This document shows positions 53,414 through 63,943 of a stretch of DNA of 64,000 bases, one piece after another. Location: assembly GCF_001636345.1 (NCBI RefSeq), contig NZ_KV440945.1, positions 2,933,354-2,997,353 of the forward strand. Reading direction: 5' to 3'. Position numbers and translations under genes: made by a program. The notes beneath the pieces were generated by a model, which ran no database searches, was not told where the DNA came from, and was given only the letters and a program-made list of their open reading frames with translations. Numbering within the stretch: the stretch's first letter is position 1; the number at the start of each line of letters is the position of its first letter. This DNA is from Cytobacillus gottheilii (GTDB taxonomy: Bacteria; Bacillota; Bacilli; Bacillales; Cytobacillaceae).

Positions 53414-54289
53414 TTATTTAATTGTCTCAGGATCTGCAATAATATATCCTTTTGCCTGCAGACCTGTCACAATGTCTTCCATAGCTTCCATCGTCCACTG
53501 CCGATCATGCATGAGTAAATTTGCACCGTTGTTTAAATAGGGGCTATTGACCATGATATCAGCAATTGCTTCTTTTGTTTGATACTCCTGCTCCCAATCA
53601 TACCCATATGTCCAGTTCATGATGGTCATATTTTCTTCTGCAGCTACCTTTTTACTATAGTCTGTATTAGAACCAAAAGGTGCTCTGAAGAATCGTGGTC
53701 TTTCACCAGTTATTTCTTCAACCATATCATTAACCTTTACTATTTCTTGCTTTTGCTCTTCTTCTGATAGATCCTTTAAATTGTTGTGTCCATATGTATG
53801 ATTCCCAATAGCAAATCCAAGATCATAAATTTCTTTTATGACATCTTCCTTTTCAGGAGAGTTAATCAAATGACCGTTAACAAAAAAGATTGCCTTTACA
53901 TCAAGTTTTTTTAGAGTCTGCGCCATCTTTAATGCATGTGCATCCGGTGCATCATCAATGGTTAAAAGAGCTACTTTTGGATTCGCATCTGAAATAGGAT
54001 CTACTGTCCATGTATTTTCATTAATTTGATATTGTTTTTCAACTTCTTTACTTTCTGCTTCTTGTGAGCCTGCTGCAGACTGAGTTTCTTCTTCTTCTTC
54101 ATTCATTCCCTCTGCTTGTTCTTCTTCTTCACGATCCTGTTTCTCTAGCTCAGAATGGTTATTGCTTTCCGTCTGCTCCTGCGATGCTTGTCCATTCACC
54201 TCTTCAGCAGAATTGGATTCATTATCAGTTGCACAGCCTTGTAAAAAAATGAATGTCAGAAGCAGTGCAAATATACTTTTTATTCTCAT
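53414..54289 (-). CDS. Polysaccharide deacetylase lipoprotein
   Basis: 291 residues. Lipobox LQGC (Cys about 19), a highly acidic Glu/Gln/Ser linker (about 24-88) and a NodB-type carbohydrate esterase 4 domain (about 100-285). Motifs: TIDDAPD (about 110-116, first has TIDD for TFDD), GNHTYGHNNL (about 160-169, the His-rich metal motif), RPRFFRAPFG (about 196-205) and LLMHD (about 256-260). Likely modifies peptidoglycan or another envelope glycan at the membrane surface. Substrate unknown. GAGGAGGG precedes the ATG. Confidence 0.88.
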   Translation of the reverse strand: MRIKSIFALLLTFIFLQGCATDNESNSAEEVNGQASQEQTESNNHSELEKQDREEEEQAEGMNEEEEETQSAAGSQEAESKEVEKQYQINENTWTVDPISDANPKVALLTIDDAPDAHALKMAQTLKKLDVKAIFFVNGHLINSPEKEDVIKEIYDLGFAIGNHTYGHNNLKDLSEEEQKQEIVKVNDMVEEITGERPRFFRAPFGSNTDYSKKVAAEENMTIMNWTYGYDWEQEYQTKEAIADIMVNSPYLNNGANLLMHDRQWTMEAMEDIVTGLQAKGYIIADPETIK

Positions 54290-54432
54290 GCTGTCCCTCC
54301 TCGCTCCTAATTATAAACTAGTGCTTTTCAATTTCAATGAAGACAAATCTTAGCTGACTCAAGAATGTACAGAACTTCTTTACGAAGATCTGGAGCGCAT
54401 AACTAAAGAAATATACCCTAAACATTCTTTAC

Positions 54433-54672
54433 TCAAACCACTACGGCCATAATGGCATGAAAAGAACCATACACCGCTAAACTTACCATCGTTGCAACAA
54501 ATGTCTTTCGTGTGGATTTTATAATATAATGGCCAATGATGACAGCAAGATAAAGAAACACAAAAAACATTAACGCTTTAAATACTAATTGATCATACTT
54601 CGAAAGCCATTCAATAAAGGTAAACCCGCTCCATATAATGAGCTGTATGATAACTGCTGTATAAACCTTCAC
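54433..54672 (-). CDS. Small membrane protein, 79 aa
   Basis: Three hydrophobic segments (about 4-22, 32-50, 58-78) and few charges; no family recognised. The start is GTG after GGCGGTGATGATG; an in-frame GTG nine codons earlier precedes that site. Transcribed alone between the deacetylase gene and a dispersed repeat. Confidence 0.55.
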   Translation of the reverse strand: MKVYTAVIIQLIIWSGFTFIEWLSKYDQLVFKALMFFVFLYLAVIIGHYIIKSTRKTFVATMVSLAVYGSFHAIMAVVV

Positions 54673-54975
54673 ACCATCATCACCGCCTTTTAAATACACT
54701 AAATTTATGGATTTTCTAGAAATTTAAAGTTAACCTTTACTCCTCGCAAACAGGGCTTAGCAAGCGCCTTCCGCTTTTCTATTTACTCTCCCCTTTTTTT
54801 GATAATGAAAACCTGGTTTATTTGAAATATATGTTGAAGGTTTTGCTTGTATTTTTCATTTATATAACATTTAGGTGACATTTGCGGTTTCGGCAGTAGA
54901 CCGTGATAAAATACTTATGTATAGAGGGCAATTTGTAAGATTTCGGAAAAAATGTGTGTAAAGTGAGGCAGAGAA
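54673..54975. other. 303-bp region between the small membrane protein and slp
   Basis: Contains a dispersed repeat (54743-54783). Near the right end an extended -10 (TGATAAAAT, 54904-54912) could drive slp. Nothing else seen. Confidence 0.5.
54743..54783 (-). repeat. Second copy of the GAAAAGCGGAAG..GCTTGCT repeat
   Basis: Minus strand TAGAAAAGCGGAAGGCGCTTGCTAAGCCC. The first 23 bases agree with the copy at 16417 except for a two- to three-base difference; the rest diverges. Confidence 0.65.
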
Positions 54976-55356
54976 ATGATGAAAGGCATGCTTTTACTTT
55001 TATTTAGTGCTCTATTTATCTTAACATCCTCCTCTTGCAGTAAAGCAGAGTCGCCTGACCTGGAGATTAATGAAGATATACAACAAATACTGTTCTTTTC
55101 TGACGAGGCAAATTATCGTCAAGAAGTGGCTTATTATGATGCTATCATTGAATTAAAGCAAAAATACCCAGAAGCCATAAAAAATATGAAGATTATTTAT
55201 GAAAATAAAAAGCAATATTTAGATCAATTTGAGTTAGAGCGCAGTCCAGCGATGGTTTTAGTATATGAAGATCAGACACTCGTAAAGGTAGATGGAATTG
55301 TAAAAAAAGATCAAATTATAGAACCAATTGAAAACGCACTTGAACAGTATGAATAA
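54976..55356 (+). CDS. slp: Small peptidoglycan-associated lipoprotein Slp-like
   Basis: 126 residues. Hydrophobic signal peptide ending TSSSC (Cys about 21, a weak lipobox). The mature part has a thioredoxin-like layout (ILFFSDEANYRQEVAYYDAI, then FELERSPAMVLVYEDQTLVKVDGI) without a CxxC. B. subtilis Slp lies in the same interval between pdhD and speA, which supports the symbol; its role there is not well defined. Separated from pdhD here by an insertion sequence. Confidence 0.75.
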   Translation: MMKGMLLLLFSALFILTSSSCSKAESPDLEINEDIQQILFFSDEANYRQEVAYYDAIIELKQKYPEAIKNMKIIYENKKQYLDQFELERSPAMVLVYEDQTLVKVDGIVKKDQIIEPIENALEQYE

Positions 55357-55366
55357 ATATATAGTT

Positions 55367-55400
55367 AAAAAAAGACTTCTATACAACTGAAGTCTTTTTT
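55367..55400 (+). terminator. Terminator of slp
   Basis: AAAAAAAGACTTC pairs with GAAGTCTTTTTT across nine bases; T run on the plus strand. Confidence 0.9.
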
Positions 55401-55446
55401 CAAATCCTTAATAAAAAGAGGCTGGGACAAATAGTCTCAGTCAATG

Positions 55447-55483
55447 AAAAAAAGTGAAATCGCTCGTCGATTTCACTTTTTTC
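55447..55483. terminator. Terminator at the left end of the insertion sequence
   Basis: GTGAAATCG pairs with CGATTTCAC around five bases, with A and T runs of seven or so on either side, so it works in both directions. It ends the transposase transcript. Confidence 0.85.
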
Positions 55484-55514
55484 TTATGTATTTTGGTCTT
55501 AGGTAGGCAAGATC

Positions 55515-57083
55515 TTACGCTCTTGCCGCAGATTTTCTTATATTCACGGCCATTAACGCGAGGCCGATTTCGTTATCGACTTTTGATTGACCGCGAACCG
55601 AAAACCGAGTGAAACCCAAATTAGCCTTCAAGAATCCAAAAACTGGCTCCACGTCTGTTTTGCGTTGACGGTAAATGGCAGCCGTTTCTTCTTCCGAAAG
55701 CTTTGTCTTTACATATTCTTTTTGCTGTTCCCATTTCTCGTTGATCATGAGTTTACGATTTGTACCTACTTGTGCTTTTGTACAAAACGATCGCAATGGG
55801 CAGTCTGAACAGTCCTCGCATTCATAAACCTTTAATTGTCGCTTGTAACCACTTTTATCGGAACGAGTTGAATGGTATTGAAACATGACCTTTTTGTCAT
55901 TCGGACAAGTGAACGTATCACTTTCCTTATCATACTCCCAGTTACTTGTTTTGAAGGGATCTTGTTTGAACTTTTTCTTTTGCTCATTTAAGTAGTGATT
56001 ATACGTAATAAGCGGTGTACAGCTGCGTTTTGTCAAAATGTCATCATAATTTTGTTCGCTTCCATAACCGGCATCTGCCACAATGTATTTCGGCAACGAA
56101 AAGAATTCCTGTTCAATTCGGTCAAGAAAGGGGATTAATGTTTTGGTATCCGTCGGGTTTGGAAACACATCATAAGCCAGTGCGTATTGTCCTTCTGTCG
56201 CGATTTGTACATTATAGCCAGCCTTTAATTGTCCGTTTTGCATATAGTCATCTTTCATTCGCATGAAAGTTGCATCCTGATCCGTTTTTGAATAGCTGTT
56301 TCTTGTGCCAAACATGTTAAAATCCTTTTCATACTTCTGTTTGCGGGCAATCCAATCGTTCAGTTGTTTTACCATTTGTTTTGGTGACTTCCGTTCACTC
56401 CGAAGCTGTTTACGCTCTTCTGCATCATCAGAGCTCTCAATTTTTTGTGTATAATCATCGACTACTTCATCTAGTTGTTTGGCGACTTGCTTTAACTCTT
56501 CAATCGAAAGCTGTTCTTCATTCTCTCTTTTTATTTCAGGAATGATTTCATTTTCAAGGAGCTGGCTGTATAACTGATTAGACTTTTCAATGAGATTGGC
56601 ATGGAATTTTTCAATGGCTTTCTTCCATACAAACGTGAATTTATTAGCGTTCGCCTCAATTTTTGTGCCATCAATAAAGATCGCTTCTTGATCAATCAGG
56701 TTCTCCTGAACCAGCTGACATCGGAATTGGACGAAACATTGGCGTATTAATTCTTTCATTTCGGGGTGTACACGGAACCGGTTGATCGTGCGGTAGCTTG
56801 GCTCATATCCTTGTGCGAGCCACATCATGCGGATACTATCTTTCAATAATCCTTCTATTTTACGACCAGAGAAAGTAGATTGCGTGTAGCCGCATAAAAT
56901 AATTTTCAGCATCATGCGTGGATGATAGGATGGACAGCCAGTCTGTCGGCTAAAGGAATGAAAAGCTTCTTGAGGAATACTTTCGACTAAATGATGGATG
57001 GAAAAGGCGATATCATTTTCTTGTAATTTCACTGCTAAATCTAAAGGCAAAATAATTTGATTCATGTTATAATCTTTAAACAT
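55515..57083 (-). CDS. IS1182 family transposase
   Basis: 522 residues with DDE catalytic residues: Asp 138 in IFIDGTKIEAN, Asp 337 in YIVADAGYGSEQNY and Glu 479 in DVEPVFGFLK. An N-terminal DNA-binding part (LDLAVKLQENDIAFSIHHLV) comes first. A cysteine cluster (CEDCSDCPLRSFC, about 415-427) lies between the last two acids, typical of the family. Full length, no frameshift. The start codon and its AAGGG site lie in one arm of an inverted repeat, which is likely to limit translation from read-through mRNA. Confidence 0.95.
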   Translation of the reverse strand: MFKDYNMNQIILPLDLAVKLQENDIAFSIHHLVESIPQEAFHSFSRQTGCPSYHPRMMLKIILCGYTQSTFSGRKIEGLLKDSIRMMWLAQGYEPSYRTINRFRVHPEMKELIRQCFVQFRCQLVQENLIDQEAIFIDGTKIEANANKFTFVWKKAIEKFHANLIEKSNQLYSQLLENEIIPEIKRENEEQLSIEELKQVAKQLDEVVDDYTQKIESSDDAEERKQLRSERKSPKQMVKQLNDWIARKQKYEKDFNMFGTRNSYSKTDQDATFMRMKDDYMQNGQLKAGYNVQIATEGQYALAYDVFPNPTDTKTLIPFLDRIEQEFFSLPKYIVADAGYGSEQNYDDILTKRSCTPLITYNHYLNEQKKKFKQDPFKTSNWEYDKESDTFTCPNDKKVMFQYHSTRSDKSGYKRQLKVYECEDCSDCPLRSFCTKAQVGTNRKLMINEKWEQQKEYVKTKLSEEETAAIYRQRKTDVEPVFGFLKANLGFTRFSVRGQSKVDNEIGLALMAVNIRKSAARA

Positions 57084-57146
57084 AAGGACCCTTCTTTCTG
57101 ATTGAATTTGTTGTGGTGACTTTATTTTATCAGAAGTGGTCCTTAT
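57082..57146 (-). promoter_or_regulatory. Fold-back inverted repeat covering the transposase start, with an internal promoter
   Basis: ATAAGGACC-CTTCT (57082-57095, containing the complement of the ATG and ribosome site) pairs with AGAAG-t-GGTCCTTAT (57132-57146): 14 bp with one bulge. An extended -10 (TGATAAAAT on the minus strand, 57132-57124) lies at the outer arm, so transcripts from it would start at about 57117 and lack that arm. Only transcripts entering from outside contain both arms. Confidence 0.65.
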
Positions 57147-57160
57147 TTTTATTTAAAAAT

Positions 57161-57210
57161 GATAAAAGCCGGTGAAATTTTACAATGAGTAAAATTTCAC
57201 CGGCTTTTTT
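57161..57210. terminator. Terminator at the right end of the insertion sequence
   Basis: GCCGGTGAAATTTTAC pairs perfectly over 16 bp with GTAAAATTTCACCGGC around AATGA, with TTTTTT on the plus strand and TTTTATCATTTTT on the minus strand. It is the first terminator met by pdh transcripts. Confidence 0.92.
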
Positions 57211-57246
57211 ATCTTGGAGGTAGGTTTTGTCCCAGCCTCTTTTACT

Positions 57247-58656
57247 TTATTTTACAATGTGAATTGGCATTCCAAGAGCTACTTCTGCAGCTTCCATTGT
57301 GATTTCACCTAAAGTTGGGTGAGCATGGATTGTCATTGCAAGGTCTTCTGCAGTCATTCCAGACTCAATCGCTAAACCAAGTTCAGCAATCATATCAGAA
57401 GCATTTGTACCAGCAATTTGAGCACCGATGATTAACCCATCTTCTTTACGAGTTACAAGCTTTAAGAATCCGTCTGTGCTATCTAGTGCAAGTGCACGGC
57501 CGTTAGCTGCAAATGGGAACTTCGCAGCAACTACATCGATTCCTTCATCTTTTGCTTGCTTCTCAGTATAACCAACTGTTGCTAATTCAGGCTCAGAGAA
57601 AACAACAGCAGGAATTGCTAAATAGTCAATTTCAGCGTTGTGGCCAGAGATAGCTTCAGCAGCAATTTTACCTTCGTAAGAAGCTTTATGAGCAAGTGGA
57701 GGACCTTCAACGATATCACCGATAGCATAGATATTGCTTACGCTAGTACGGCATTGCTTATCAATTTCGATTACTCCACGATCAGTCATCTTGATGCCTA
57801 CTTGCTCAAGACCAAGCTCATCTGTATTTGGACGGCGTCCAACCATTACAAATACGTAGTCAGCGTCTACAGACTTCTCTTCGCCGCTCACTTCATATTT
57901 AACTGTAACGCCAGTTTCTGTTTCTTCAACACCTTTTGCAAGTGCCTTAGTAATAATTTCAGCACCCTTTTTCTTAAGGTTGCGTGTTACTAGAGATGAC
58001 ATTTGTTTTTCAAAGCCATTCAGAATATCATCTGCACCCTCAAGAATTGTTACTTTCGTGCCAAAGTTTGCATATGCTCCGCCAAGCTCAGTACCTACGT
58101 AACCTCCGCCAATTACAACAATGCTTTCAGGAATCTCTTCAAGAGCTAATGCACCAGTAGAGTCAAGAACACGCTTTGTGTATTTGAAAGTTGGTAATTC
58201 GATTGGACGTGAGCCAGTAGCGATAATCGCATTTTTAAAAGTATACGTTTGAGCAGAGTTATCATCCATTACACGAAGTGTGTTAGCATCAACAAAGTAT
58301 GCTTCACCGCGAACGATATCTACCTTGTTTCCTTTTAAAAGGCCTTCAACACCGCCTGTAAGCTTCTTAACTACGCTGCCTTTCCATTCTTGCACTTTTG
58401 AAAAGTCAACCTTAACGTTTTCAGTCGTAATTCCCATTACAGAAGAACCTTGTGCCTCTTCATAACGGTGACCAGCAGTGATTAATGCTTTTGAAGGGAT
58501 ACATCCAACATTCAAACATACGCCCCCAAGGTTGCCGCGTTCAATAATTGTAACTTTTTGACCAAGCTGTGCTGCACGAATAGCTGCAACATACCCCCCT
58601 GGACCTGCACCAATGACTATAGTATCTGTTTCAATCGGGAAATCTCCTACTACCAT
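57247..58656 (-). CDS. pdhD: Dihydrolipoamide dehydrogenase (E3)
   Basis: FAD enzyme that reoxidises the lipoyl arms of pyruvate dehydrogenase, and often also of other 2-oxoacid complexes. 469 residues: FAD motif [12 protein letters not shown] (about 14-25), redox-active CLNVGC (Cys 47 and 52), NAD motif [19 protein letters not shown] (about 182-200) and the active-site HAHPTLGE near the C-terminus. GGAGGCG precedes the ATG, which lies three bases after the pdhC stop. The insertion sequence begins just after its stop, so the native terminator is displaced or lost. Confidence 0.98.
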   Translation of the reverse strand: MVVGDFPIETDTIVIGAGPGGYVAAIRAAQLGQKVTIIERGNLGGVCLNVGCIPSKALITAGHRYEEAQGSSVMGITTENVKVDFSKVQEWKGSVVKKLTGGVEGLLKGNKVDIVRGEAYFVDANTLRVMDDNSAQTYTFKNAIIATGSRPIELPTFKYTKRVLDSTGALALEEIPESIVVIGGGYVGTELGGAYANFGTKVTILEGADDILNGFEKQMSSLVTRNLKKKGAEIITKALAKGVEETETGVTVKYEVSGEEKSVDADYVFVMVGRRPNTDELGLEQVGIKMTDRGVIEIDKQCRTSVSNIYAIGDIVEGPPLAHKASYEGKIAAEAISGHNAEIDYLAIPAVVFSEPELATVGYTEKQAKDEGIDVVAAKFPFAANGRALALDSTDGFLKLVTRKEDGLIIGAQIAGTNASDMIAELGLAIESGMTAEDLAMTIHAHPTLGEITMEAAEVALGMPIHIVK

Positions 58657-58659
58657 TTG

Positions 58660-60003
58660 TTACGCCTCCATTAACAATAGTTCTGGATCATTAAGTAAAC
58701 GCTTGATGTGGTTAAGTGCATTTTGAGCTGTTGCACCATCAATCATACGGTGGTCAAAGCTTAATGACAATGCTAAAACTGGTGCAGCAACAATTTCGCC
58801 ATCCTTCACAACAGGCTTTTCTGCGATACGGCCAACACCAAGAATTGCTACTTCAGGGTGATTGATTACTGGAGTAAACCATTGTCCGCCAGCTGATCCG
58901 ATATTAGAAATTGTGCATGAAGCACCTTTCATTTCGTTAGGTGCCAGTTTACCATCACGAGCCTTGCCTGCAAGTTCATTAATTTCGTTTGAAATTGCAA
59001 ATGGTGATTTACGGTCAGCATCTTTTACAACTGGAACAAGCAAGCCTTTTTCAGTATCAGCTGCGATTCCGATATTGTAATAATGCTTGTGGATGATTTC
59101 GCCAGCTTCATCATCAAGTGATGTGTTTAATGCTGGGAATTCACGTAATGCACTTGTTAATGCTTTTACTACATACGGAAGGAATGTTAATTTGATTCCT
59201 TTGCTTGCAGCTACTTCTTTGAATTTCTTGCGGTGAGCAACTAGTTTTGTTACATCAACTTCATCCATTAAAGTAACGTGTGGTGCCGTATGTTTAGAGT
59301 TTACCATAGCTTTCGCGATTGCTTTACGGATTCCGCTCATTTTTTCGCGAGTTTCTGGATATTCTCCAGCAGGAACAGCCGCAGCTGCTGCAGGTGCTGC
59401 AGTTTCTTCTGCTTTAGGTGCTGATTCTTGAACTGGAGCAGCTGCTTGAGCTCCGCCATTTAAGAATGCTTCGATATCATCTTTCTGGACACGGCCGTTC
59501 TTTCCGCTTCCAGCGACTTGACGAATGTCAACACCTTTATCACGAGCAAATTTTCTAACTGATGGCATTGCAATAATGCGGCGGTTTGGATCCACATCAG
59601 TTTGAGAAATTGCTACACCTTCTTTTTTCTCTTCTTGAACTGGAGCTTCTTCTTTCTTTACTTCCTGGCCAGCTTCAGCAGTTGCTTGAACTTGTGCTTC
59701 TGTTTTCTTGTCAGCAGCAGGTGCTTCATCATCGTGATCACCTTTAAATTTCAAGTCTTCATATCCTGGAGCGTCGAAAGAAATTAGAACTTCTCCAACT
59801 GTTGCAACAGTACCTTCTCCAACATGAATTTCTTCAACTTTCCCTTTAACTGGAGATGGAATTTCTACTACCGCTTTATCATTTTGAACTTCACATAATA
59901 CATCATCTTCTTGAACTTCATCGCCTGGTTTAACAAACCATTTTACGATTTCGCCTTCATGGATACCTTCACCGATATCAGGCAATCTAAATTGAAATGC
60001 CAC
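58660..60003 (-). CDS. pdhC: Pyruvate dehydrogenase E2, dihydrolipoyl acetyltransferase
   Basis: Core subunit, 447 residues. One lipoyl domain (about 1-80, lipoyl Lys about 43 in NDKAVVE), an Ala/Glu/Gln-rich hinge, a peripheral subunit-binding domain (about 140-180, [15 protein letters not shown]), a second hinge, and the acetyltransferase domain with [14 protein letters not shown] near the end. I start at GTG giving [18 protein letters not shown], nine bases after AGGAGG; an in-frame TTG adjoining that site is rejected. A short G/C hairpin separates it from pdhB. Confidence 0.98.
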   Translation of the reverse strand: MAFQFRLPDIGEGIHEGEIVKWFVKPGDEVQEDDVLCEVQNDKAVVEIPSPVKGKVEEIHVGEGTVATVGEVLISFDAPGYEDLKFKGDHDDEAPAADKKTEAQVQATAEAGQEVKKEEAPVQEEKKEGVAISQTDVDPNRRIIAMPSVRKFARDKGVDIRQVAGSGKNGRVQKDDIEAFLNGGAQAAAPVQESAPKAEETAAPAAAAAVPAGEYPETREKMSGIRKAIAKAMVNSKHTAPHVTLMDEVDVTKLVAHRKKFKEVAASKGIKLTFLPYVVKALTSALREFPALNTSLDDEAGEIIHKHYYNIGIAADTEKGLLVPVVKDADRKSPFAISNEINELAGKARDGKLAPNEMKGASCTISNIGSAGGQWFTPVINHPEVAILGVGRIAEKPVVKDGEIVAAPVLALSLSFDHRMIDGATAQNALNHIKRLLNDPELLLMEA

Positions 60004-60040
60004 TGAATTCAACCTCCTATTGATTTACTTTCTATTTCAT

Positions 60041-60058
60041 AAAAGGGGGTAACCCCCC
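60041..60058 (-). terminator. Short G/C hairpin with T-tail between pdhB and pdhC
   Basis: Minus strand GGGGG pairs with CCCCC around three to four bases, followed by TTTTAT. It lies seven bases past the pdhB stop and 38 before the pdhC start. The stem is only five to six pairs, so it may attenuate or block RNA decay rather than fully terminate. Confidence 0.5.
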
Positions 60059-60064
60059 TGCCAA

Positions 60065-61042
60065 TTAGAAATTAAGTACTTTATTAGCTGTTTCGATAAT
60101 ATCTTTGAAATTTGGAAGCCAAACCGTTTCAGCTTGCGGGAACGCAAACACTGTATCTGGAGCAGCTACACGCAATACTGGAGCTTCAAGGCTTAAAATT
60201 GCACGGTCGTTGATTTCAGCAACAACATTCGCTGCAATACCAGCTTGTTTCTGAGCTTCTTGAACAACGATTGCACGGCCTGTTTTCTCAACAGAAGCAA
60301 TAATTGTTTCAATATCGATTGGGCTTACTGTACGCAAGTCAATAACCTCAGCTGATTTACCATCTTTTTGAAGCTCATCTGCTGCTTTTAATGCTTCATG
60401 TACCATTGCTCCGTAAGTCACGATTGTTACATCTGTACCTTCGCGCTTAACTTCAGCAACACCCAATGGGATTGTATATTCTTCTTCAGGTACCTCTTCA
60501 CGGAAAGAGCGGTATAATTTCATGTGCTCTAAGAAAATGACAGGGTCATTATCACGAATAGCAGAAATTAATAGTCCCTTTGCATCATATGGAGAAGAAG
60601 GGATTACCACTTTAAGACCAGGCTGCTGTGCCATTAATCCTTCAAGGCTGTCAGCGTGCATCTCAGGAGTATGTACGCCGCCGCCAAATGGTGAACGAAT
60701 TGTTACTGGTGCGTTGTAGCGTCCGCCAGAACGGTAGCGCATACGAGCAAGCTGGCCGGAAATGGAATCCATTACTTCATAAACGAAACCAAAGAATTGA
60801 ATTTCAGGAACTGGACGGAATCCTTGTAAACCAAGGCCAACTGCCAACCCGCCGATTCCGGATTCAGCTAGAGGCGTGTCGAATACGCGATCTTCGCCGA
60901 ACTCTTTTTGCAGGCCTTCTGTCGCACGGAAAACTCCGCCGTTTACGCCTACATCCTCACCGAATACAAGTACATTCGGGTCATTGCGCAATTCTGTGCG
61001 CAAGGCATCAGTAATTGCTTGAATCATAGTCATTTGCGCCAT
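60065..61042 (-). CDS. pdhB: Pyruvate dehydrogenase E1 beta subunit
   Basis: 325 residues, normal length. [20 protein letters not shown] at the start; [19 protein letters not shown] (about 26-44), which includes the conserved Glu that activates thiamine diphosphate; [16 protein letters not shown] (about 54-69), and [19 protein letters not shown] (about 116-134). Pairs with PdhA as an alpha2-beta2 enzyme. It starts four bases after the pdhA stop. The GGAGTCG site is weak and includes the end of pdhA. Confidence 0.98.
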   Translation of the reverse strand: MAQMTMIQAITDALRTELRNDPNVLVFGEDVGVNGGVFRATEGLQKEFGEDRVFDTPLAESGIGGLAVGLGLQGFRPVPEIQFFGFVYEVMDSISGQLARMRYRSGGRYNAPVTIRSPFGGGVHTPEMHADSLEGLMAQQPGLKVVIPSSPYDAKGLLISAIRDNDPVIFLEHMKLYRSFREEVPEEEYTIPLGVAEVKREGTDVTIVTYGAMVHEALKAADELQKDGKSAEVIDLRTVSPIDIETIIASVEKTGRAIVVQEAQKQAGIAANVVAEINDRAILSLEAPVLRVAAPDTVFAFPQAETVWLPNFKDIIETANKVLNF

Positions 61043-61045
61043 GGC

Positions 61046-62251
<1,206 letters not shown>

Positions 62252-62470
62252 TTACAATTTGTCAAATAAAGACGAAAAAACATCCTGCAAATGATAATCT
62301 TCGTGCGCAGCTGTTTAAAGGAAACCCTTTCAGCAAAAAATAATAAAGCTTCTCTATTATTTTCCCACAGATGAGATGTATAAAAACGTCTTTATTTTTT
62401 CTCCCATTACCATCTTATTCTGTATCAATCCTTTTTGCAACAAAATTGATACACGCCTCATACGATTTAT

Positions 62471-62500
62471 AGTTTAATATAATTATCGATATCTAGTCAA
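62471..62500 (-). promoter_or_regulatory. Possible pdhABCD promoter
   Basis: TTGACT (62500-62495), an 18-base spacer and TAAACT (62476-62471) on the minus strand; five and four matches of six. The distance to pdhA implies a long untranslated leader. Confidence 0.4.
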
Positions 62501-62928
62501 TCAAATGAACTATTGTTTTTTTTGATTGAATAACTTTTTTAAGTGTATTCCAAATAAAAGGAACTGTATCACCCGACAATCATCATCTGTATTATAAAAG
62601 AAATAAATTTATCTCGTGTTATACTAAAGCATCAATAGGAATTATTTTTTCCATATAATAGTTTTTCGTACAACATACAAATTTCGACAAGAAGAAAGAA
62701 ACAACTAAATGAATCATCGTAACACTCTTTCCTCTACATGACACTTTACTCACCCTAAACAGGAAATTCCGCTTGCTTCTTCTTTGTTCAAGTCATTGTT
62801 TTATTCACAGTTAAGAAGGCTATTATCTCTCCGGCAGGCAACAGTGCTTTAAAATCGCACTCGCTCCTCCCAGGAAAGATGTTCTTTAAGGGTCAATAGC
62901 GGTTTAGTTAAATTCCTATATAAATGTA

Positions 62929-62984
62929 CAAAAAAACCGGAACATTATGTAGATATTAAGGAAATATCCATCTAATGTTCCGGG
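62929..62984 (-). terminator. Terminator of ykyA
   Basis: CCGGAACATTA.. pairs over about 20 bases with ..TAATGTTCCGG, with TTTTTTTG following on the minus strand. Confidence 0.9.
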
Positions 62985-63023
62985 CTTCTTTATTTGACTG
63001 ATATACTAAGACTTTTTATTATC

Positions 63024-63695
63024 TTATTCATCTTCTGTATTTACATTTAGTCCAGCTGCCTGATAAAAAGATAACTTTATTTCATTATAATCAGCTGTTT
63101 TTTCATTGAATTTTTTATTCGTCTCAAGGACCTGCTCATATGAATCATTAATTAAAGTAATCTGCTCTTCCAATTGCTCTAATTGCAGATCTTTTGTTTT
63201 GAAAAGCTCATACAATTGTTTATCATTATTTAATGCTTCGGAATATTGATTATACAACGCATCATGCAATTCATATCTGTCCATCATCGTATCGTATAAT
63301 TGCTGTGCTTCACTCTTCAACTCTTCTTCTTCCATCTCTTCAATAAGATCAGGGATCTTTTGAAACTCTTCTTTAGAAGCGTCGATGCTTTGTTTTTCTT
63401 CGTTCATATGCTCTTCACGCTGATCGGCAGATGCGAGTGCTTCATCTGATAACTTTTGAATTTCTTCAAATTCCTTCATACTTAAGGCAATAATTTGATC
63501 ATACAGTTCCTTTTCTTGCTTTTCCAGTTCAACAAGCGGGGTTTGCTGTTCTTCAAATCCTTTTTCGGCCGCAACTGCATCTTCTAGTACAGTGTGCATT
63601 TTTTCAGCTGGTGTTTCAGAATTCAAACAGCCTGATAAAAGCACCATACTCATCAATAGGACACTGATCCACATTCCCGATTTTAATTTATTCAT
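63024..63695 (-). CDS. ykyA: YkyA family lipoprotein (putative cell-wall binding)
   Basis: 223 residues. Signal peptide with lipobox LLSGC (Cys about 23), then an almost entirely helical, Glu/Gln-rich mature part with heptads, predicted coiled coil from about 35 to 205. Matches the YkyA family, located near pdhA in Bacillus. Function not established. GGGGGATTATAG precedes the ATG. Confidence 0.9.
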   Translation of the reverse strand: MNKLKSGMWISVLLMSMVLLSGCLNSETPAEKMHTVLEDAVAAEKGFEEQQTPLVELEKQEKELYDQIIALSMKEFEEIQKLSDEALASADQREEHMNEEKQSIDASKEEFQKIPDLIEEMEEEELKSEAQQLYDTMMDRYELHDALYNQYSEALNNDKQLYELFKTKDLQLEQLEEQITLINDSYEQVLETNKKFNEKTADYNEIKLSFYQAAGLNVNTEDE

Positions 63696-63943
63696 CTATA
63701 ATCCCCCTAACTTCATTCCTTACTATATCTACTGTTGGTATATTTGGCAAATACTCTTGTATCAATTTTACAATATAAAGCTTGTCCTATCACAACCTAT
63801 GCTGAACTCTTTTCATTTATTCCTTAGGCACGGGCCTACACAAACAGAACACATCATACATAGGCTATATTAATCGTCCGATAATAAATATTAAAAAGCA
63901 CTGCAGATGTGGACGATATTCTACTTTAGGGAGGTTATCCTTC

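Larger units (their letters stand above)
55414..57243 (-). mobile_element. IS1182-family insertion sequence, intact, about 1.83 kb
   Basis: Terminal inverted repeats AAAAGAGGCTGGGACAAA (55414-55431) and its exact complement (57226-57243), 18 of 18. One full-length transposase gene lies between them. Each end carries a strong hairpin terminator. No target duplication is evident (left flank ..TTAATA, right flank ACTTTA..). It is inserted between slp and pdhD, three bases after the pdhD stop codon. Intact ends and frame suggest recent or still active transposition. Confidence 0.93.

Noticed and set aside
55414-57243. IS disrupting slp or pdhD
   Set aside because: Both flanking genes are complete; the element sits in the intergenic space.
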